This document shows positions 9,134 to 19,180 of a stretch of DNA of 46,704 nucleotides, piece by piece. A model generated the notes under the pieces. It had not been told where the DNA came from. It made no database searches and was given only the letters and a program-made list of their open reading frames with translations. The DNA comes from Alphaproteobacteria bacterium (GTDB lineage Bacteria; Pseudomonadota; Alphaproteobacteria; Caulobacterales; Aquidulcibacteraceae), in contig WGOB01000025.1 in NCBI GenBank assembly GCA_016124255.1, positions 1-46,704 of the forward strand, given 5' to 3'. Each line of letters begins with the position of its first letter. Positions within the stretch are counted from its first letter, which is position 1. Both the position numbers and the translations under genes were made by a program.

Positions 9134-12100
9134 TCAACTCCTTTCGAGCGCTGCGAGCGCCGTGTCCATAAGCGCCGCCGGCAGCTCCACCATGATCGGC
9201 CGTTCCGTCCAAATCAGCGCGCAGCGAATCGCGCGAGCCGGGAAAATCTGCGCCAGCACCGCGCGATAAAGCGCCATCTGCAGCACATACCCTTCAGGCG
9301 TCTCCGCGGGGTCGGCCGGCGAGGGTCGGTCGGACTTGAAGTCGAGAACATCGACGCGGTCCGCGCCGATCACCAGCCGGTCCACGACGCCGCGCACCTG
9401 GATCGCGCCGACGCGTCCGATGATCGGCTGCTCGCCGCGGCTGCCAGGCCCGAACGCGTGTGCGAACCGCGCATCCTCGATCACCGCCATCGCCTCCGCG
9501 GCGAGCGTCGCGGCCTCACGCGCATCGACGCCCTGCGACGCGAGCCATGTGCGCGCCGCGTCCGCACGCAGCGCACCGTCGATATCGGGCAACCGCTCCA
9601 ATAGGCCATGGATCAGCAGGCCGCGCCGGAACCGCGCCCCGCCGGCAGCCCGCGGCGAAAGCGAAACCCCGTCTTTCATCAGTGTCGACGGCGCAGCGCT
9701 GCGCGCGGCGTGCGCGATCGGCGCCGGCGTGCGTGACCACGCTGGCGCGACCCCCACGGCCGCCGCCGTCGTGTCGCGATCAACCGCGCTCAGCGCACCC
9801 AGCGCGAAGCCGCGTCCGAACGGCGTTTCGATGTCCGGGCCGATTCGCGCCATCGCCCGCTCGACCAGCGCGTGCCAGCTTCGCGCATCCGCCTTGCCTC
9901 TTCCCTGTCCCCGGCCAACGCCGCATACGATCAGCCGATCGCGCGCACGCGTCATCGCCACATAGAGCAGCCGCAGATGCTCCTCGTCCTGCCGCGCCCG
10001 CCAGGCCGTCCGCGCCTGCGCCGTACACGGATCATCGTCGCCGCTAGATGCGGAAAACACCGGCCCTTGAGGCGTGATGAACAATTGATCGTCGCCCTGC
10101 TGCCGCGGCGGCCCGGTGGTGTCGGGCAGGATCACGACCGGCGCTTCCAACCCCTTGGCGCCGTGGATCGTCATCACTCGAACGGCGTCCCCGCCGTCCT
10201 CCATCTCCCGCTTCACTTCGGCCTGCTCGGTCTCGACCTCGGCGAGAAACGCATCGAGCGTTGCAGCCCCGCGCTGATGCGCCGAAAGCGCCCGGCCGAG
10301 CAGCTCCTCCAGCGGATCCCGGCACTCCTCCCCCAACCGCGCGAAAAACCGCGCCCAGCCGCTGCGCCCGTCGCCGTCGCACGTCTCCAGCGCCCACGAC
10401 ATGACCCCGAACGGTCCATCGCGCGCGTGATCGATCAGCAGACGGACGAAATCCTGCGCCGTCGCGTAGCGCGGATCGGACGACGCCATCAGCCGCGCAA
10501 AGAGCCGCTCGTGCGGCGCGCGCCCATGCGCCAGCGGAAAGAGGTCGGCCTCGTCGTCCAAAAGCCCGATCAGCGGGCTCTTCATAAGGCAGGCGAGCGC
10601 CAGATCGTCTTGCGGATCGGCCGCGACCCGCAGAAGGCTCAGGCAATCCTGCACCGCAAGTTCATCCCGGAGCAGGATCCGGTCCGCGCCCGCCACCGGC
10701 AGCCCCACCCGCTTCAGCGCCATCAGCACCTGGCTGAACAGCGGCCCGCGCGAACGCACCAGGATCAGCACATCGCCCGGCCGCATCGCGCGCCGGCGCC
10801 CGCGATCCCACACCGCTTCGCCCGCGCCGATCCAATCGCGCACCCGCACAGCAACGGCTTCGGCGAGTTTCGTCTGCGCGCTGGACGTCGCCACAATGTC
10901 CTGCGGCGCCTTCCAGCCATTGTCCGGGGGTAGATCCGGCCGCGGCGCGAACGGCCACCATTCCACCCGCCCGGCCTCGCCGGATCGTGCGGCCAAGTGG
11001 CGAACAATGTCGAACAATCCCGGCGTATCGCCGCCGAGATTTTCCTCCGAGAACGTCTCATCGACGGCCTTCAGCACCTCGGGGCTCGATCGGAACGAAG
11101 TCTCGAGCGGCGTCGCCGCAAAGCCGCGCCCGCCCGCCGCCGCGCGCGACGACAGCGCCTGCGACTGATCCAGGAACGTCTGCGGATGGGCGCCCTGGAA
11201 CGAATAGATGCTCTGTTTTGGATCGCCGACCGCAAACACCGTGCGCTGCTTGTCGTGCACGCCGTCGCCGGAGAAGAACTCGTCCTGCAGCGGCGCGATC
11301 AAGCGCCATTGCTCAGGACTCGTGTCCTGTCCCTCATCGATCAGAATGTGCTGAAGACCGCCGTCGAGCTTGTAGAGCACCCATGGCGCAGCCGCGCCGC
11401 GCGTCAACAGCGCCAGCGCATGTTCGATCAGATCCGAGAAATCGAGCACGCCGCGCGCCGCCTTCACGCGCGCGTATTGCGCATCAAGCGCGTGGCCGAG
11501 AATCACCGCGGACTGCGCATCGGCGGCGCGTTCCGCCGCGCGGATTGCATTGTCAGCCGCGATCGCCTGCCCCTGCGCGCGATCGAGCAAGTGATCGAGC
11601 GCCGGCGATTGCCGCTTCAGCGTCGCGGTCAGCAGCGATTTGTACGGCGTGCCGCCGCTGGTGAAGAAGATGTCCCGGTAGGCCGCCCACGCCGCAAGCG
11701 GTTCAGCGTCCCGCGCCGCAATCGCCGCCCTGATGCGCACGGCGAGATCGCCCATCGTCTTGGCGTCGCTGGCCTCCAGCGTCCCGATCGCCTCCGCAAG
11801 CGCCGCCCAAGGCGCCGCAGCGATCGCCGCGCGCGCGATGTCGTCTGAAGTCTGGACGGCGCCGTGCCGTCTTGCGACCGCGTCAAGCGCGCGTTCGACG
11901 CCGCCTTGCGCCGCCACGAACGACCGCACCGCCGTCCGCGCATCCACCAGCGCGCGCAGGAGGTTTTGCAGCGGCTCGTCCGCCAGCCGCGCCCCGAACC
12001 GTTCGAGCGCGCCATGAACGGCGCCGTCTCGCGCGGCTGCCGCCTCGCTCCAGCTTTGCTCCAGCATTGCGCGCGCCTGCGCATCGTCGGCGATGTCGAA

Positions 12101-12535
12101 CCCAGGCGCGACGCCCGCCTCCAGCGGAAACCGCGCCAGCAGCCGTTCACAAAACGCGTGGATGGTCTGGATCTTCAGCCCGCCCGGCGATTCAAGCGCT
12201 TGCGCGAACAGGCTTCGCGCCCGCGCGATCGTCTCGTCGCTGAGCGCGGCATCCGCCGGACGCCCTTCGAGCGCATTGAGCTGCGCGCGCAACGCTTCAT
12301 CCGGCGCCACGCACCAATCGCCAAGCTGACGATAAAGCCGCCGCTGCATCTCCGCAGCCGCCGCCTTCGTATACGTGATGCACAAGAAGGCCGATGGCTG
12401 CGCGCCCTCCAGCAACAGGCGCGCGATGCGATCGACCAGCACTTTGGTTTTGCCCGATCCTGCGTTCGCGGTGACGAACACCGAAAGCCGAGGATCGGAC
12501 GCCTGCCGCTGGGCGCGGTCCGCCGCGGCGCTCAT
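9134..12535 (-). CDS. addA: Double-strand break repair helicase-nuclease subunit AddA
   Basis: UvrD-type helicase and nuclease subunit of the AddAB (RecBCD-like) resection complex. The 1133-residue protein has Walker A NAGSGKT at residues 24-30 and motif Ia TYTKAAAAEMQ. Motif II is DEGQDTSPEQW (usually DEFQDTS), and motif III includes VGDPKQSIYSFQGA. Motifs V/VI read MTIHGAKGLEAPVV and LLYVAMTRARDRL. The C-terminal PD-(D/E)XK nuclease shows VLDFKSDRPS near residue 1063. ATG 12535 overlaps the addB stop by ATGA; a start at 12559 would lie inside addB. Confidence 0.95.
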   Translation of the reverse strand: MSAAADRAQRQASDPRLSVFVTANAGSGKTKVLVDRIARLLLEGAQPSAFLCITYTKAAAAEMQRRLYRQLGDWCVAPDEALRAQLNALEGRPADAALSDETIARARSLFAQALESPGGLKIQTIHAFCERLLARFPLEAGVAPGFDIADDAQARAMLEQSWSEAAAARDGAVHGALERFGARLADEPLQNLLRALVDARTAVRSFVAAQGGVERALDAVARRHGAVQTSDDIARAAIAAAPWAALAEAIGTLEASDAKTMGDLAVRIRAAIAARDAEPLAAWAAYRDIFFTSGGTPYKSLLTATLKRQSPALDHLLDRAQGQAIAADNAIRAAERAADAQSAVILGHALDAQYARVKAARGVLDFSDLIEHALALLTRGAAAPWVLYKLDGGLQHILIDEGQDTSPEQWRLIAPLQDEFFSGDGVHDKQRTVFAVGDPKQSIYSFQGAHPQTFLDQSQALSSRAAAGGRGFAATPLETSFRSSPEVLKAVDETFSEENLGGDTPGLFDIVRHLAARSGEAGRVEWWPFAPRPDLPPDNGWKAPQDIVATSSAQTKLAEAVAVRVRDWIGAGEAVWDRGRRRAMRPGDVLILVRSRGPLFSQVLMALKRVGLPVAGADRILLRDELAVQDCLSLLRVAADPQDDLALACLMKSPLIGLLDDEADLFPLAHGRAPHERLFARLMASSDPRYATAQDFVRLLIDHARDGPFGVMSWALETCDGDGRSGWARFFARLGEECRDPLEELLGRALSAHQRGAATLDAFLAEVETEQAEVKREMEDGGDAVRVMTIHGAKGLEAPVVILPDTTGPPRQQGDDQLFITPQGPVFSASSGDDDPCTAQARTAWRARQDEEHLRLLYVAMTRARDRLIVCGVGRGQGRGKADARSWHALVERAMARIGPDIETPFGRGFALGALSAVDRDTTAAAVGVAPAWSRTPAPIAHAARSAAPSTLMKDGVSLSPRAAGGARFRRGLLIHGLLERLPDIDGALRADAARTWLASQGVDAREAATLAAEAMAVIEDARFAHAFGPGSRGEQPIIGRVGAIQVRGVVDRLVIGADRVDVLDFKSDRPSPADPAETPEGYVLQMALYRAVLAQIFPARAIRCALIWTERPIMVELPAALMDTALAALERS

Positions 12536-15489
12536 TCCTCTTCTCCCTGGTCGGCCCATTCCGAACGCCGCGCGAGTTGATCGTAATCCCCGTACCGATA
12601 GAGGAATTGCACATGCGGCTTGGAGAGGAAGGAATCGCCAAGCCGATAGCGCTGCAACAGCGCCTCAAGGTTCGCCAGCGCTGCTTGCGCCGCGATCGAT
12701 GCATCCTCCTTAAGATCGACGACAAACGCACCGGGCTCGGCGCCGCCAAAGCGCCAATAGACAAGGCTTTCCGCCGCCGCCGCCGGCGCCGTTTCGATCA
12801 CGCCGTGCGCGGTCATCGCCGCTTCCAGCAGGAGCTGCGGCGCAAGGCCGGTGCGGACTTGATCGTGCGACGGCGGCGTGCCGGTCTTGTAGTCTACGAT
12901 CGTCGCGCGCCCGTCGGGCAGGATATCGATGCGATCGGCCTTGCATGTCAGCAGCGCGCCCGCGGCCAGCGGGAGCTCTCCCTTCTTTTCAAGATGCACG
13001 CTGCGCACGATCTGCGCGCGCGCCGCCATCCACTCGACGAACGCCACGTAAGCGCGCCGCGCCCGCGCATGGATCGCCGCGCGTCGCTCCGGCGCGAAGC
13101 CCCAGGATGCGAGCTCCTCCTCGACGAGCGCCTCCAGCGCCGCTGCGTCAGCCGCATCGTCCAATCGCTCGATCGCCTTGTGAATCGCGGTGCCGCGCAC
13201 GTTATAGCCGGGCGGTATGCCGACCCCGTCGAGCTTCCTGAGCCCGAGCACCCGCCGCGCATAGAAGGCGTACGGATCGCGCACCAGCGTCTCGACCTGC
13301 GTGACGCTCAGCCGCCCAAACGTCGCTGCGCCGAGCCTTGGCCGCGGCGGCGCGGCGCGTTTCACGGCCTGCGGCCGATCGAGCGCAATCGCCCATGCGC
13401 GCGGATCGTTCTCAGCCGTGGGATCGAGCAGATGTTCGCTCTCCGCCGCGCGCAGCAGCGTCTTGAGCCGCCACACCCAGCGCGACGCCACGGTCGGAGC
13501 GCCTTCGCGCCGCAACGCCCGCGTCAGCACAACGCGCGGCGCATTCGCGAGCTGTGCGAAATCGTGCGCCGCCAGTCCCAGCCGCACGTCGGGCGAGGCG
13601 AGCCCAATTGCATCGCGCATCGGCCGCGACAGGAACGCGCCTTCTCGCGGCGCGCTCGGCCACTGGCCTTCATTGAGCCCGCCGAGGATCATAAGCGTGC
13701 GGCCTGAGAGTCTCGCTTCAAGCGGCCCCAGGATCGCAACGCGCGGATCGCCGCCCCGCTCGGGCGGGGTCTGTTGTTCCGCGAGCAGCGCCGCAAATCC
13801 CCGGATCGCCTCGCGCGGCGCAAGCGCGCCGATCTCGTCGCCGTGATCAATCAGCGTACGGATGAATCGCGCCGCCGCCGCGCCGTCGACCCCGCTCCAG
13901 ACCCGCGCGCCGTCGCGCGCCGCCGCCTCCACGCAGGCCGCCGCCGCATCCGCAGCCGCGCCAAGGCTCACGCGCTCCGTCCCCGCAAGCGCGCGCAGCG
14001 GCGCCGTCGCCGCGCCCAGCCGGTCAATCACGCCATGAAGAGACGACGTCGCCAGATCGGGCAGGTCCGCCAGCGAGCGATGGCGCCGCGGTCCGCGCAG
14101 GAGCGTGTGCTCAAGCGCCGCAATCTCCTCGCGCCCAAACGCCGTCAGCGGATGCTTCGCCAGGCCAAGGAGCGCAACCGGGCACGCTTCGTCGAGCGCC
14201 AGCGCATGCGCCAAGGCCAACAGAATCCCGATCGGCGTTTCGCTCAGCAGCCGCCCTTGCGACATCTCCGGCTGCACGCCCCAGCGCGCCAGCTTCGCCG
14301 CCACACGCCGCGCAAGCTGTGCGTCCGGCGTCGCCAGCGCTGCGCTCACGCCGTCTTCCAGCGCCTGGCGCAGCAGAAGCGCAATCGCCGCCGCCTCGGC
14401 GTTCTCGTTGTCCGCCTCGACCAGCGTCAGCCCCTGCGCGCCGCGCGCGGCCAGCGCCGGGCCGCCCGCCTCGCTCAGCCGCGCGCGCCAGTCCGCCGTC
14501 GTCACCGCAGGCGCGAGCGCCTCGCGGATCAGCACACCGCGCGCCGCCGCGTCCCCATCCGCTGCGCCGCCCAGCATCCGCACATCGCCCCGCGCGACGC
14601 CGAGCGCTTTCAGCGTCTCGCGCAGCGCATGTTGGGGATGCTGCGCATCGGCGGCGCGCCACGAGCGCTCGTCGAGATCAACATCAAGACCCGGCAGCGC
14701 GACGACGCCGCGCGGCAGCCGCGCGACCACCGTCATCAGCACGCGCGTCGCCACGATCGAGCCGGTCGAGCCTGCAACGATTACGGGATGACTTGGCGGC
14801 TTGGCGCGCCATCGCGCCGCCAATGACAAAAGGCGCGCCGAACGCGCCTGCGCCGGATCCATCACCCCGCCCTCGGCGAGACGCCGCGGCCAGTAGGCGC
14901 CGATGATGTCGAGAAACGCCGCCGAGCGCTCCCAGTGCGCAGCGAACGCCCGCTCGCTCACCAGGCCGCGCAGCCGAGACCAGTCCACCGCCTCGCCGGA
15001 CGCTTCGCTGTCCATAAGCGCGCAGAGCTCATCCGCCAGCGCCAGCGCCCGCACCGGATCGTCAACGCCGCCCTCCGCCTGATCGCGCGCGCGCACCAGC
15101 CGCGCCAGCTCCAGGCGCCGCCGCATCGGATCGATCGCCGCCGGCGCGCCTTGCGCCGCGAGATCCCCCCACACATCCGGCTCATCGCCCAAATCCCCGA
15201 GCGGCCGGATCGCGGGAAGCAGCGCCGCGCCCCCGAGCCGCGCCGCGAACGCATCGACAAGCGCGTGAACCGCCCGACGGTTCGGCACAAGAATAAGCGC
15301 ATCCATCAGCGCATCGGGCCGCGCGTCCGCATCGAGCGCGCGGCACGCCGCATCCACCAACGCGTCGAGAAACGGCGTCGACGACGCCGTCGCACACACC
15401 CGTGGCGCGGAGCCGGCGAACAAGGGATCGTCAGATTGCGCGAACAGATCAGGCTGCGCCATCGCTCCGGGTCCGGATGATCGGCTCAT
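12532..15489 (-). CDS. addB: Double-strand break repair subunit AddB
   Basis: Partner of AddA, with an inactivated-helicase-like body and a C-terminal nuclease that cuts the opposite strand. The 985-residue protein has ILVPNRRAVHALVDAF near residue 65 in place of a clear P-loop. It also has LILGGLNEGQWP-like family sequence (MILGGLNEGQWPSAP). The RecB-type nuclease reads KADRIDILPDGR and TIVDYKTGTPPS near residue 865. I see no cysteine quartet around the nuclease, so the iron-sulfur cluster known from Bacillus AddB is probably absent. The start at 15489 is 6 nt after the murU stop; ATG 15465 (MAQPDLF) is an equally reasonable start. Confidence 0.93.
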   Translation of the reverse strand: MSRSSGPGAMAQPDLFAQSDDPLFAGSAPRVCATASSTPFLDALVDAACRALDADARPDALMDALILVPNRRAVHALVDAFAARLGGAALLPAIRPLGDLGDEPDVWGDLAAQGAPAAIDPMRRRLELARLVRARDQAEGGVDDPVRALALADELCALMDSEASGEAVDWSRLRGLVSERAFAAHWERSAAFLDIIGAYWPRRLAEGGVMDPAQARSARLLSLAARWRAKPPSHPVIVAGSTGSIVATRVLMTVVARLPRGVVALPGLDVDLDERSWRAADAQHPQHALRETLKALGVARGDVRMLGGAADGDAAARGVLIREALAPAVTTADWRARLSEAGGPALAARGAQGLTLVEADNENAEAAAIALLLRQALEDGVSAALATPDAQLARRVAAKLARWGVQPEMSQGRLLSETPIGILLALAHALALDEACPVALLGLAKHPLTAFGREEIAALEHTLLRGPRRHRSLADLPDLATSSLHGVIDRLGAATAPLRALAGTERVSLGAAADAAAACVEAAARDGARVWSGVDGAAAARFIRTLIDHGDEIGALAPREAIRGFAALLAEQQTPPERGGDPRVAILGPLEARLSGRTLMILGGLNEGQWPSAPREGAFLSRPMRDAIGLASPDVRLGLAAHDFAQLANAPRVVLTRALRREGAPTVASRWVWRLKTLLRAAESEHLLDPTAENDPRAWAIALDRPQAVKRAAPPRPRLGAATFGRLSVTQVETLVRDPYAFYARRVLGLRKLDGVGIPPGYNVRGTAIHKAIERLDDAADAAALEALVEEELASWGFAPERRAAIHARARRAYVAFVEWMAARAQIVRSVHLEKKGELPLAAGALLTCKADRIDILPDGRATIVDYKTGTPPSHDQVRTGLAPQLLLEAAMTAHGVIETAPAAAAESLVYWRFGGAEPGAFVVDLKEDASIAAQAALANLEALLQRYRLGDSFLSKPHVQFLYRYGDYDQLARRSEWADQGEEE

Positions 15490-15495
15490 CGGCCG

Positions 15496-16215
15496 TCAGG
15501 CCCTGCGCGCCGCGTCGCGCATCAGCCGCGCCTCCGCTGCGTCGCGCGCCGCGGGGTCGCCGACGTGCAGCCAGAACCCGTCGAACGTTTCGCCATAGAG
15601 ACGTCCCTCATCGTAGAGCCGCTTCCACACCCGCCGAAACGAGAACGGCTCGATCGGCTCCACGTCAAGGATCGCGGGATCAATGATCTGCACGCCCATC
15701 CACGCCCAGTCCGCGCTCGGATCGTCGAACCGATGCGTGATCCGCCCGTCCGCGGCGCGTCTGAAGTCGCCGGTGGTCTCCAGGCCGATGCATTGGTCCA
15801 TGCGGCACAGCAAGAGAAGCGCGCCCATCTGCGCACGATCATAGGCGCCAGTGAGCCGCGTGAGCGCGCCATCGCCGATCCATACGGAATCGGTATTGAC
15901 GTGATAGATCGGCGCGTCGCCGAGCATCGGCCGCGCCTTGCGCACGCCCCCGCCTGTTTCCAAGAGCTGGTCGCGCTCGTCGGAGATCAGGATCTCCAGA
16001 TCGCGCCGCGTCCGCAGGTGCGCTTCAAGCTGGTCGGCGCGATAGTGCACATTCACCACCGCGCGCGTCACGCCCGCTTCGACCAGCCTGTCGAGCATGT
16101 GATCGATCAGCGTCCGCCCGCCGACCTCGACCAGCGCCTTCGGCCGATCGTCCGTCAGCGGGCGCATGCGCGTGCCGAGACCCGCGGCCAGCACCATGGC
16201 GGTGTCGATGATCAT
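15496..16215 (-). CDS. murU: N-acetylmuramate-1-phosphate uridylyltransferase-like nucleotidyltransferase
   Basis: Probably converts MurNAc-1-phosphate to UDP-MurNAc in the AmgK/MurU recycling route known from Pseudomonas and Caulobacter, which bypasses MurA. The 239-residue protein begins MIIDTAMVLAAGLGTRMRPL, the nucleotide-binding signature of sugar-phosphate nucleotidyltransferases. It continues with DRPKALVEVGG, the substrate loop LETGGGVRKA and HVNTDSVW at the metal site. It overlaps amgK by 4 nt, and that pairing is the main reason for preferring MurU over a general hexose-1-phosphate nucleotidyltransferase. Confidence 0.87.
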   Translation of the reverse strand: MIIDTAMVLAAGLGTRMRPLTDDRPKALVEVGGRTLIDHMLDRLVEAGVTRAVVNVHYRADQLEAHLRTRRDLEILISDERDQLLETGGGVRKARPMLGDAPIYHVNTDSVWIGDGALTRLTGAYDRAQMGALLLLCRMDQCIGLETTGDFRRAADGRITHRFDDPSADWAWMGVQIIDPAILDVEPIEPFSFRRVWKRLYDEGRLYGETFDGFWLHVGDPAARDAAEARLMRDAARRA

Positions 16216-17303
16216 GCCGCGGCCTTGAGGTGCGCGCCGGCGACCTCATCCACGAACGCCGCCATCTCGCCGAGCGCAGGATGCTTCAGCGTCTGCGCCA
16301 GATGCCCCCACATCCGCGGCATGAACGCGAGGTAGCGCGGCTTGCCGTCCCGCGCCGTAAGCCGCGCGAAGAGGCCGATGATGCGCAGCGAATTGAGCGC
16401 GCCCATCACCGCGAGTTCGTGCCGGAAGCCGGCCTCCAACGCGCCCGAGTGCTTGAGGTAGGTGTAGATCGCCGTCTCCGCGGCAGTCTGGGAAACATCG
16501 CGGCGCGCATCGTGCAGCAGCATCGAGAAATCCCACGCCCGCCACCCGCGCACGGCGTCCTGAAAGTCGAGCAGCCCCACCCGCTGCAGCCCGCGCCGCC
16601 TCGGCAGCCAGATCAGATTCTCCGCGTGATAATCGCGGATCGTGAACACGCGCGGAAAACTCATCGCCTGCTGGATGAGGCCGTCGCGCACGCCCTCCCA
16701 GCGCGCCCGCGCCGCATCGTCGATCCGCACGTCGCTCGCCTGCGGCAGCCACTCGACGAAAAGATCGACATTCACTTCAAGCGCCATCGCGTCGTAATCA
16801 AGCAGCGGCCAGCGCGCGCCGTCCGGCGCAGGCATCGAAAACGGCGCCTCCATCATGTGCACACGCGACAAAAGCTCAGCCGCTGCGCCGTAGAGCTCCA
16901 TCTCGTCGGCCGCCTGCGGGATGATCCGCGCGAAGAGATCGTCGCCGAGATCCTCCACCACAGCGTAGCCCGCGGCCACATCGACGCCGTGGATCTGCGG
17001 CGCCGAGAGGCCCCATTGCGCGAGCTGCCCCGCCACCGCCGCGAACGCCTCCACGCGCGACGCCGCAAGCCGCGACATCGCGTTCCATCCGAGCGCCTGA
17101 CGCTCTTCCCGCGATGCCTTTGGCGGGCACGGCGGCGCCTCGGCGTTGTGCGGCGCGTCCATCAGCACCGCGCGGCGTGGCCCCGCGATCAGCCGCTCGT
17201 AGCGCCGCGTCGACGCATCGCCGGCGATCGCCAGCCGCTCTGCGCGCTCAAACCCTGTCTCCGCCAGCAGCCGCTTCAGCGCTACTTCACGATCAACCGC
17301 CAT
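16212..17303 (-). CDS. amgK: N-acetylmuramate/N-acetylglucosamine anomeric kinase-like phosphotransferase
   Basis: Aminoglycoside-phosphotransferase-fold kinase that probably phosphorylates the anomeric carbon of MurNAc or GlcNAc for MurU. The 363-residue protein has GDASTRRYERL (nucleotide loop), VVEDLGDDLFAR (hinge), the catalytic loop FTIRDYHAENLIWLP and the metal-binding LLDFQDAVRGWRAWD. I chose ATG 17303, which overlaps the end of tsaE by 11 nt; an upstream TTG/GTG would extend it 16 residues into tsaE. Between tsaE and murU, it forms the usual alphaproteobacterial tsaE-amgK-murU arrangement. Substrate preference cannot be read from sequence. Confidence 0.87.
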   Translation of the reverse strand: MAVDREVALKRLLAETGFERAERLAIAGDASTRRYERLIAGPRRAVLMDAPHNAEAPPCPPKASREERQALGWNAMSRLAASRVEAFAAVAGQLAQWGLSAPQIHGVDVAAGYAVVEDLGDDLFARIIPQAADEMELYGAAAELLSRVHMMEAPFSMPAPDGARWPLLDYDAMALEVNVDLFVEWLPQASDVRIDDAARARWEGVRDGLIQQAMSFPRVFTIRDYHAENLIWLPRRRGLQRVGLLDFQDAVRGWRAWDFSMLLHDARRDVSQTAAETAIYTYLKHSGALEAGFRHELAVMGALNSLRIIGLFARLTARDGKPRYLAFMPRMWGHLAQTLKHPALGEMAAFVDEVAGAHLKAAA

Positions 17304-17778
17304 CAAATCCTCCGCCCGCGAGGCGTCGCCGCCACACGCCGAATCCTTCAAGCCGCGCCCGCCGCGCGCCGCCCGCGTGCGAGAGCGTCACATGCAGGCG
17401 GTTCTCCGGCGCCTGCGCCGCGAAGCGCTCCGGCCATTCCACAATGAGCGCCTCCTCCAGCAGCGCGTCGACGAGCCCGATCTCCTCGATCTCGTGCGTG
17501 CTGGCCAGGCGATAGAGGTCCGCATGCCGGAGCCCGCCCTTGGGGCCCTCATAAGCCTGCACCAGGGTGTAGGTGGGGCTCGGCGCCTCCGTTTCCGCCC
17601 CCACCCAGGCCGAAATCGCCCCGCGCGCCAGCGTTGTCTTGCCTGCGCCAAGCGGCCCGAACAGCAGCACCGCCTCTCCCAATTCCAGCGCCGCGCCGAT
17701 CCGTGCGCCAAGCGCTTCCGTCGCCGCGGCGTCCGCCAGCGCCAGGTCGAGCGAATCGGGGGCGGCCGCAATCCTCAT
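17293..17778 (-). CDS. tsaE: tRNA t6A modification ATPase TsaE
   Basis: ATPase that works with TsaB and TsaD in threonylcarbamoyladenosine formation at tRNA position 37. The 161-residue protein has Walker A GPLGAGKTTLARG at residues 41-53. It also has the family motif SPTYTLVQAYEG and HADLYRL, a stretch around EEIGL, and ALIVEWPER containing the conserved Trp. ATG 17778 (MRIAAAPDS) is preferred because the preceding 21 codons are Ala/Arg-rich and unlike the family. It is the first gene of the leftward operon tsaE-amgK-murU-addB-addA. The 122-nt gap to the divergent reductase should hold promoters for both, but I recognise no clear boxes. Confidence 0.94.
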   Translation of the reverse strand: MRIAAAPDSLDLALADAAATEALGARIGAALELGEAVLLFGPLGAGKTTLARGAISAWVGAETEAPSPTYTLVQAYEGPKGGLRHADLYRLASTHEIEEIGLVDALLEEALIVEWPERFAAQAPENRLHVTLSHAGGARRARLEGFGVWRRRLAGGGFDGG

Positions 17779-17900
17779 GGGTCGCGGATGCTGCCGCTTT
17801 GCCGCGGCGGCAGCAAGCCAGCGGCTCGCCGCCGCTTGCACGGCGCCGCCGGCCGGCCCAAAAAGCCCGCTCCGGCACCCAAGGCGGGACAGGGCGGCAA

Positions 17901-19139
17901 TTGGCGGAGCAGCAGATTCGACGCGTCGTCATCATCGGCGCAGGCCAGGCCGGCGGCGAGGCGGCGCAGCGTTTGCGCGCCGGCGGCTTCGCAGGCGAAA
18001 TCGTGCTGATCGGCGAAGAGCCCTACGCGCCCTATCAGCGTCCGCCCTTGTCCAAGAAATACCTATCCGGCGAGATGGGCGTGGACGATCTTCTCCTGCG
18101 CCCGGCCGAGCTTCTGGCGCAGGAGAAGATCGAGTTCCTCTCCCAGCGCCGCGCGGTGTGGATCGACCGCGCCAACAAGCGCGTGCGCCTCGAAGGCGGC
18201 CACGAAACGGCCTATGACGCCCTGATCCTGGCGCCGGGCGCACGGCCGCGACGCTTGCGGCTACCCGGCGCCGATCTCGCCGGCGTCCACGTCGTGCGAA
18301 CCATCGCCGACATCGATTCAGTCAAGCCGGCCTTTACGCCCGGCGCGAAGCTCGTCGTCATCGGCGCAGGCTATATCGGGCTGGAAATCGCTGCCGTGGC
18401 GCGAAAGCTTGGCCTCGACGTCACGGTGATCGAAGCCGCGGTCCGCCCGCTTGCGCGCGTTACCAGCCCCGAGATGGCCGGCTTCTTCCTCGACGATCAC
18501 ACCGCGCACGGCGTGCGCTTTCTGCTCGGCGCCCAGCCGGCGATCCTGAAAGGCGACGCGCGCGTGCGCGCCGTCGGCCTCGCGGACGGCGCCGAGATCG
18601 AAGCCGACCTCGTCGTCGCCGGTATCGGCGTGGAGCCGGAGACCAGTCTTGCGCAGAGCTGCAGTCTCCCTGTCGACAACGGCGTGTTGGTCGACGCCGA
18701 CGCCCGCACCGCCGACCCCGCAATATTCGCCATCGGCGATTGCGCGCGCCGGCCGACATCCTTCTACAACGACCGCATGGTGCGCCTCGAGAGCGTGCAC
18801 AACGCCATCGAAGGCGCCCGGATCGCCGCCGCCGTAATCCTTGGCCAGCCCCGCCCGAAGCAGGAGGCGCCATGGTTCTGGTCCGATCAATACGATCTCA
18901 AGCTGCAGATCGCCGGCCTCTTCAACGGCTATGATCGCATCGTCCAGCGCGGCGCCATGGCCGATCGCGCGTTCGCACTTTTCTACTACGAAGGGCAGCG
19001 GCTTATCGCCGTAGACGCCGTCAACCGACCCGCCGAATACCTGGGCGCCAAGCGCCTGATCGAAAAGGGCGCGAGCCCCCCGCCCGACGCGCTCGCCGAC
19101 ATCAGCATCCCGATGAAAACGCTTGTCGCGCAGGCGTGA
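17901..19139 (+). CDS. FAD-dependent ferredoxin reductase (putidaredoxin/rhodocoxin reductase type)
   Basis: Moves electrons from NAD(P)H to a [2Fe-2S] ferredoxin. The 412-residue protein has an FAD Rossmann motif [14 protein letters not shown] at the N terminus, [16 protein letters not shown], and a second dinucleotide fold [14 protein letters not shown] near residue 150. It also has FAIGDCARR and the reductase C-terminal domain beginning [13 protein letters not shown]. The start is inferred as TTG 17901: it gives [13 protein letters not shown] and has AGGGCGG 6-12 nt upstream, and no ATG or GTG in this frame fits. Its natural partner ferredoxin follows at 19181. No cytochrome P450 or oxygenase is nearby, so the final acceptor is unknown. 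Confidence 0.9.
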   Translation: MAEQQIRRVVIIGAGQAGGEAAQRLRAGGFAGEIVLIGEEPYAPYQRPPLSKKYLSGEMGVDDLLLRPAELLAQEKIEFLSQRRAVWIDRANKRVRLEGGHETAYDALILAPGARPRRLRLPGADLAGVHVVRTIADIDSVKPAFTPGAKLVVIGAGYIGLEIAAVARKLGLDVTVIEAAVRPLARVTSPEMAGFFLDDHTAHGVRFLLGAQPAILKGDARVRAVGLADGAEIEADLVVAGIGVEPETSLAQSCSLPVDNGVLVDADARTADPAIFAIGDCARRPTSFYNDRMVRLESVHNAIEGARIAAAVILGQPRPKQEAPWFWSDQYDLKLQIAGLFNGYDRIVQRGAMADRAFALFYYEGQRLIAVDAVNRPAEYLGAKRLIEKGASPPPDALADISIPMKTLVAQA

Positions 19140-19180
19140 CGGCGCCTGATAGAACAGACCGAGAGGACCAAGGAACGTCG

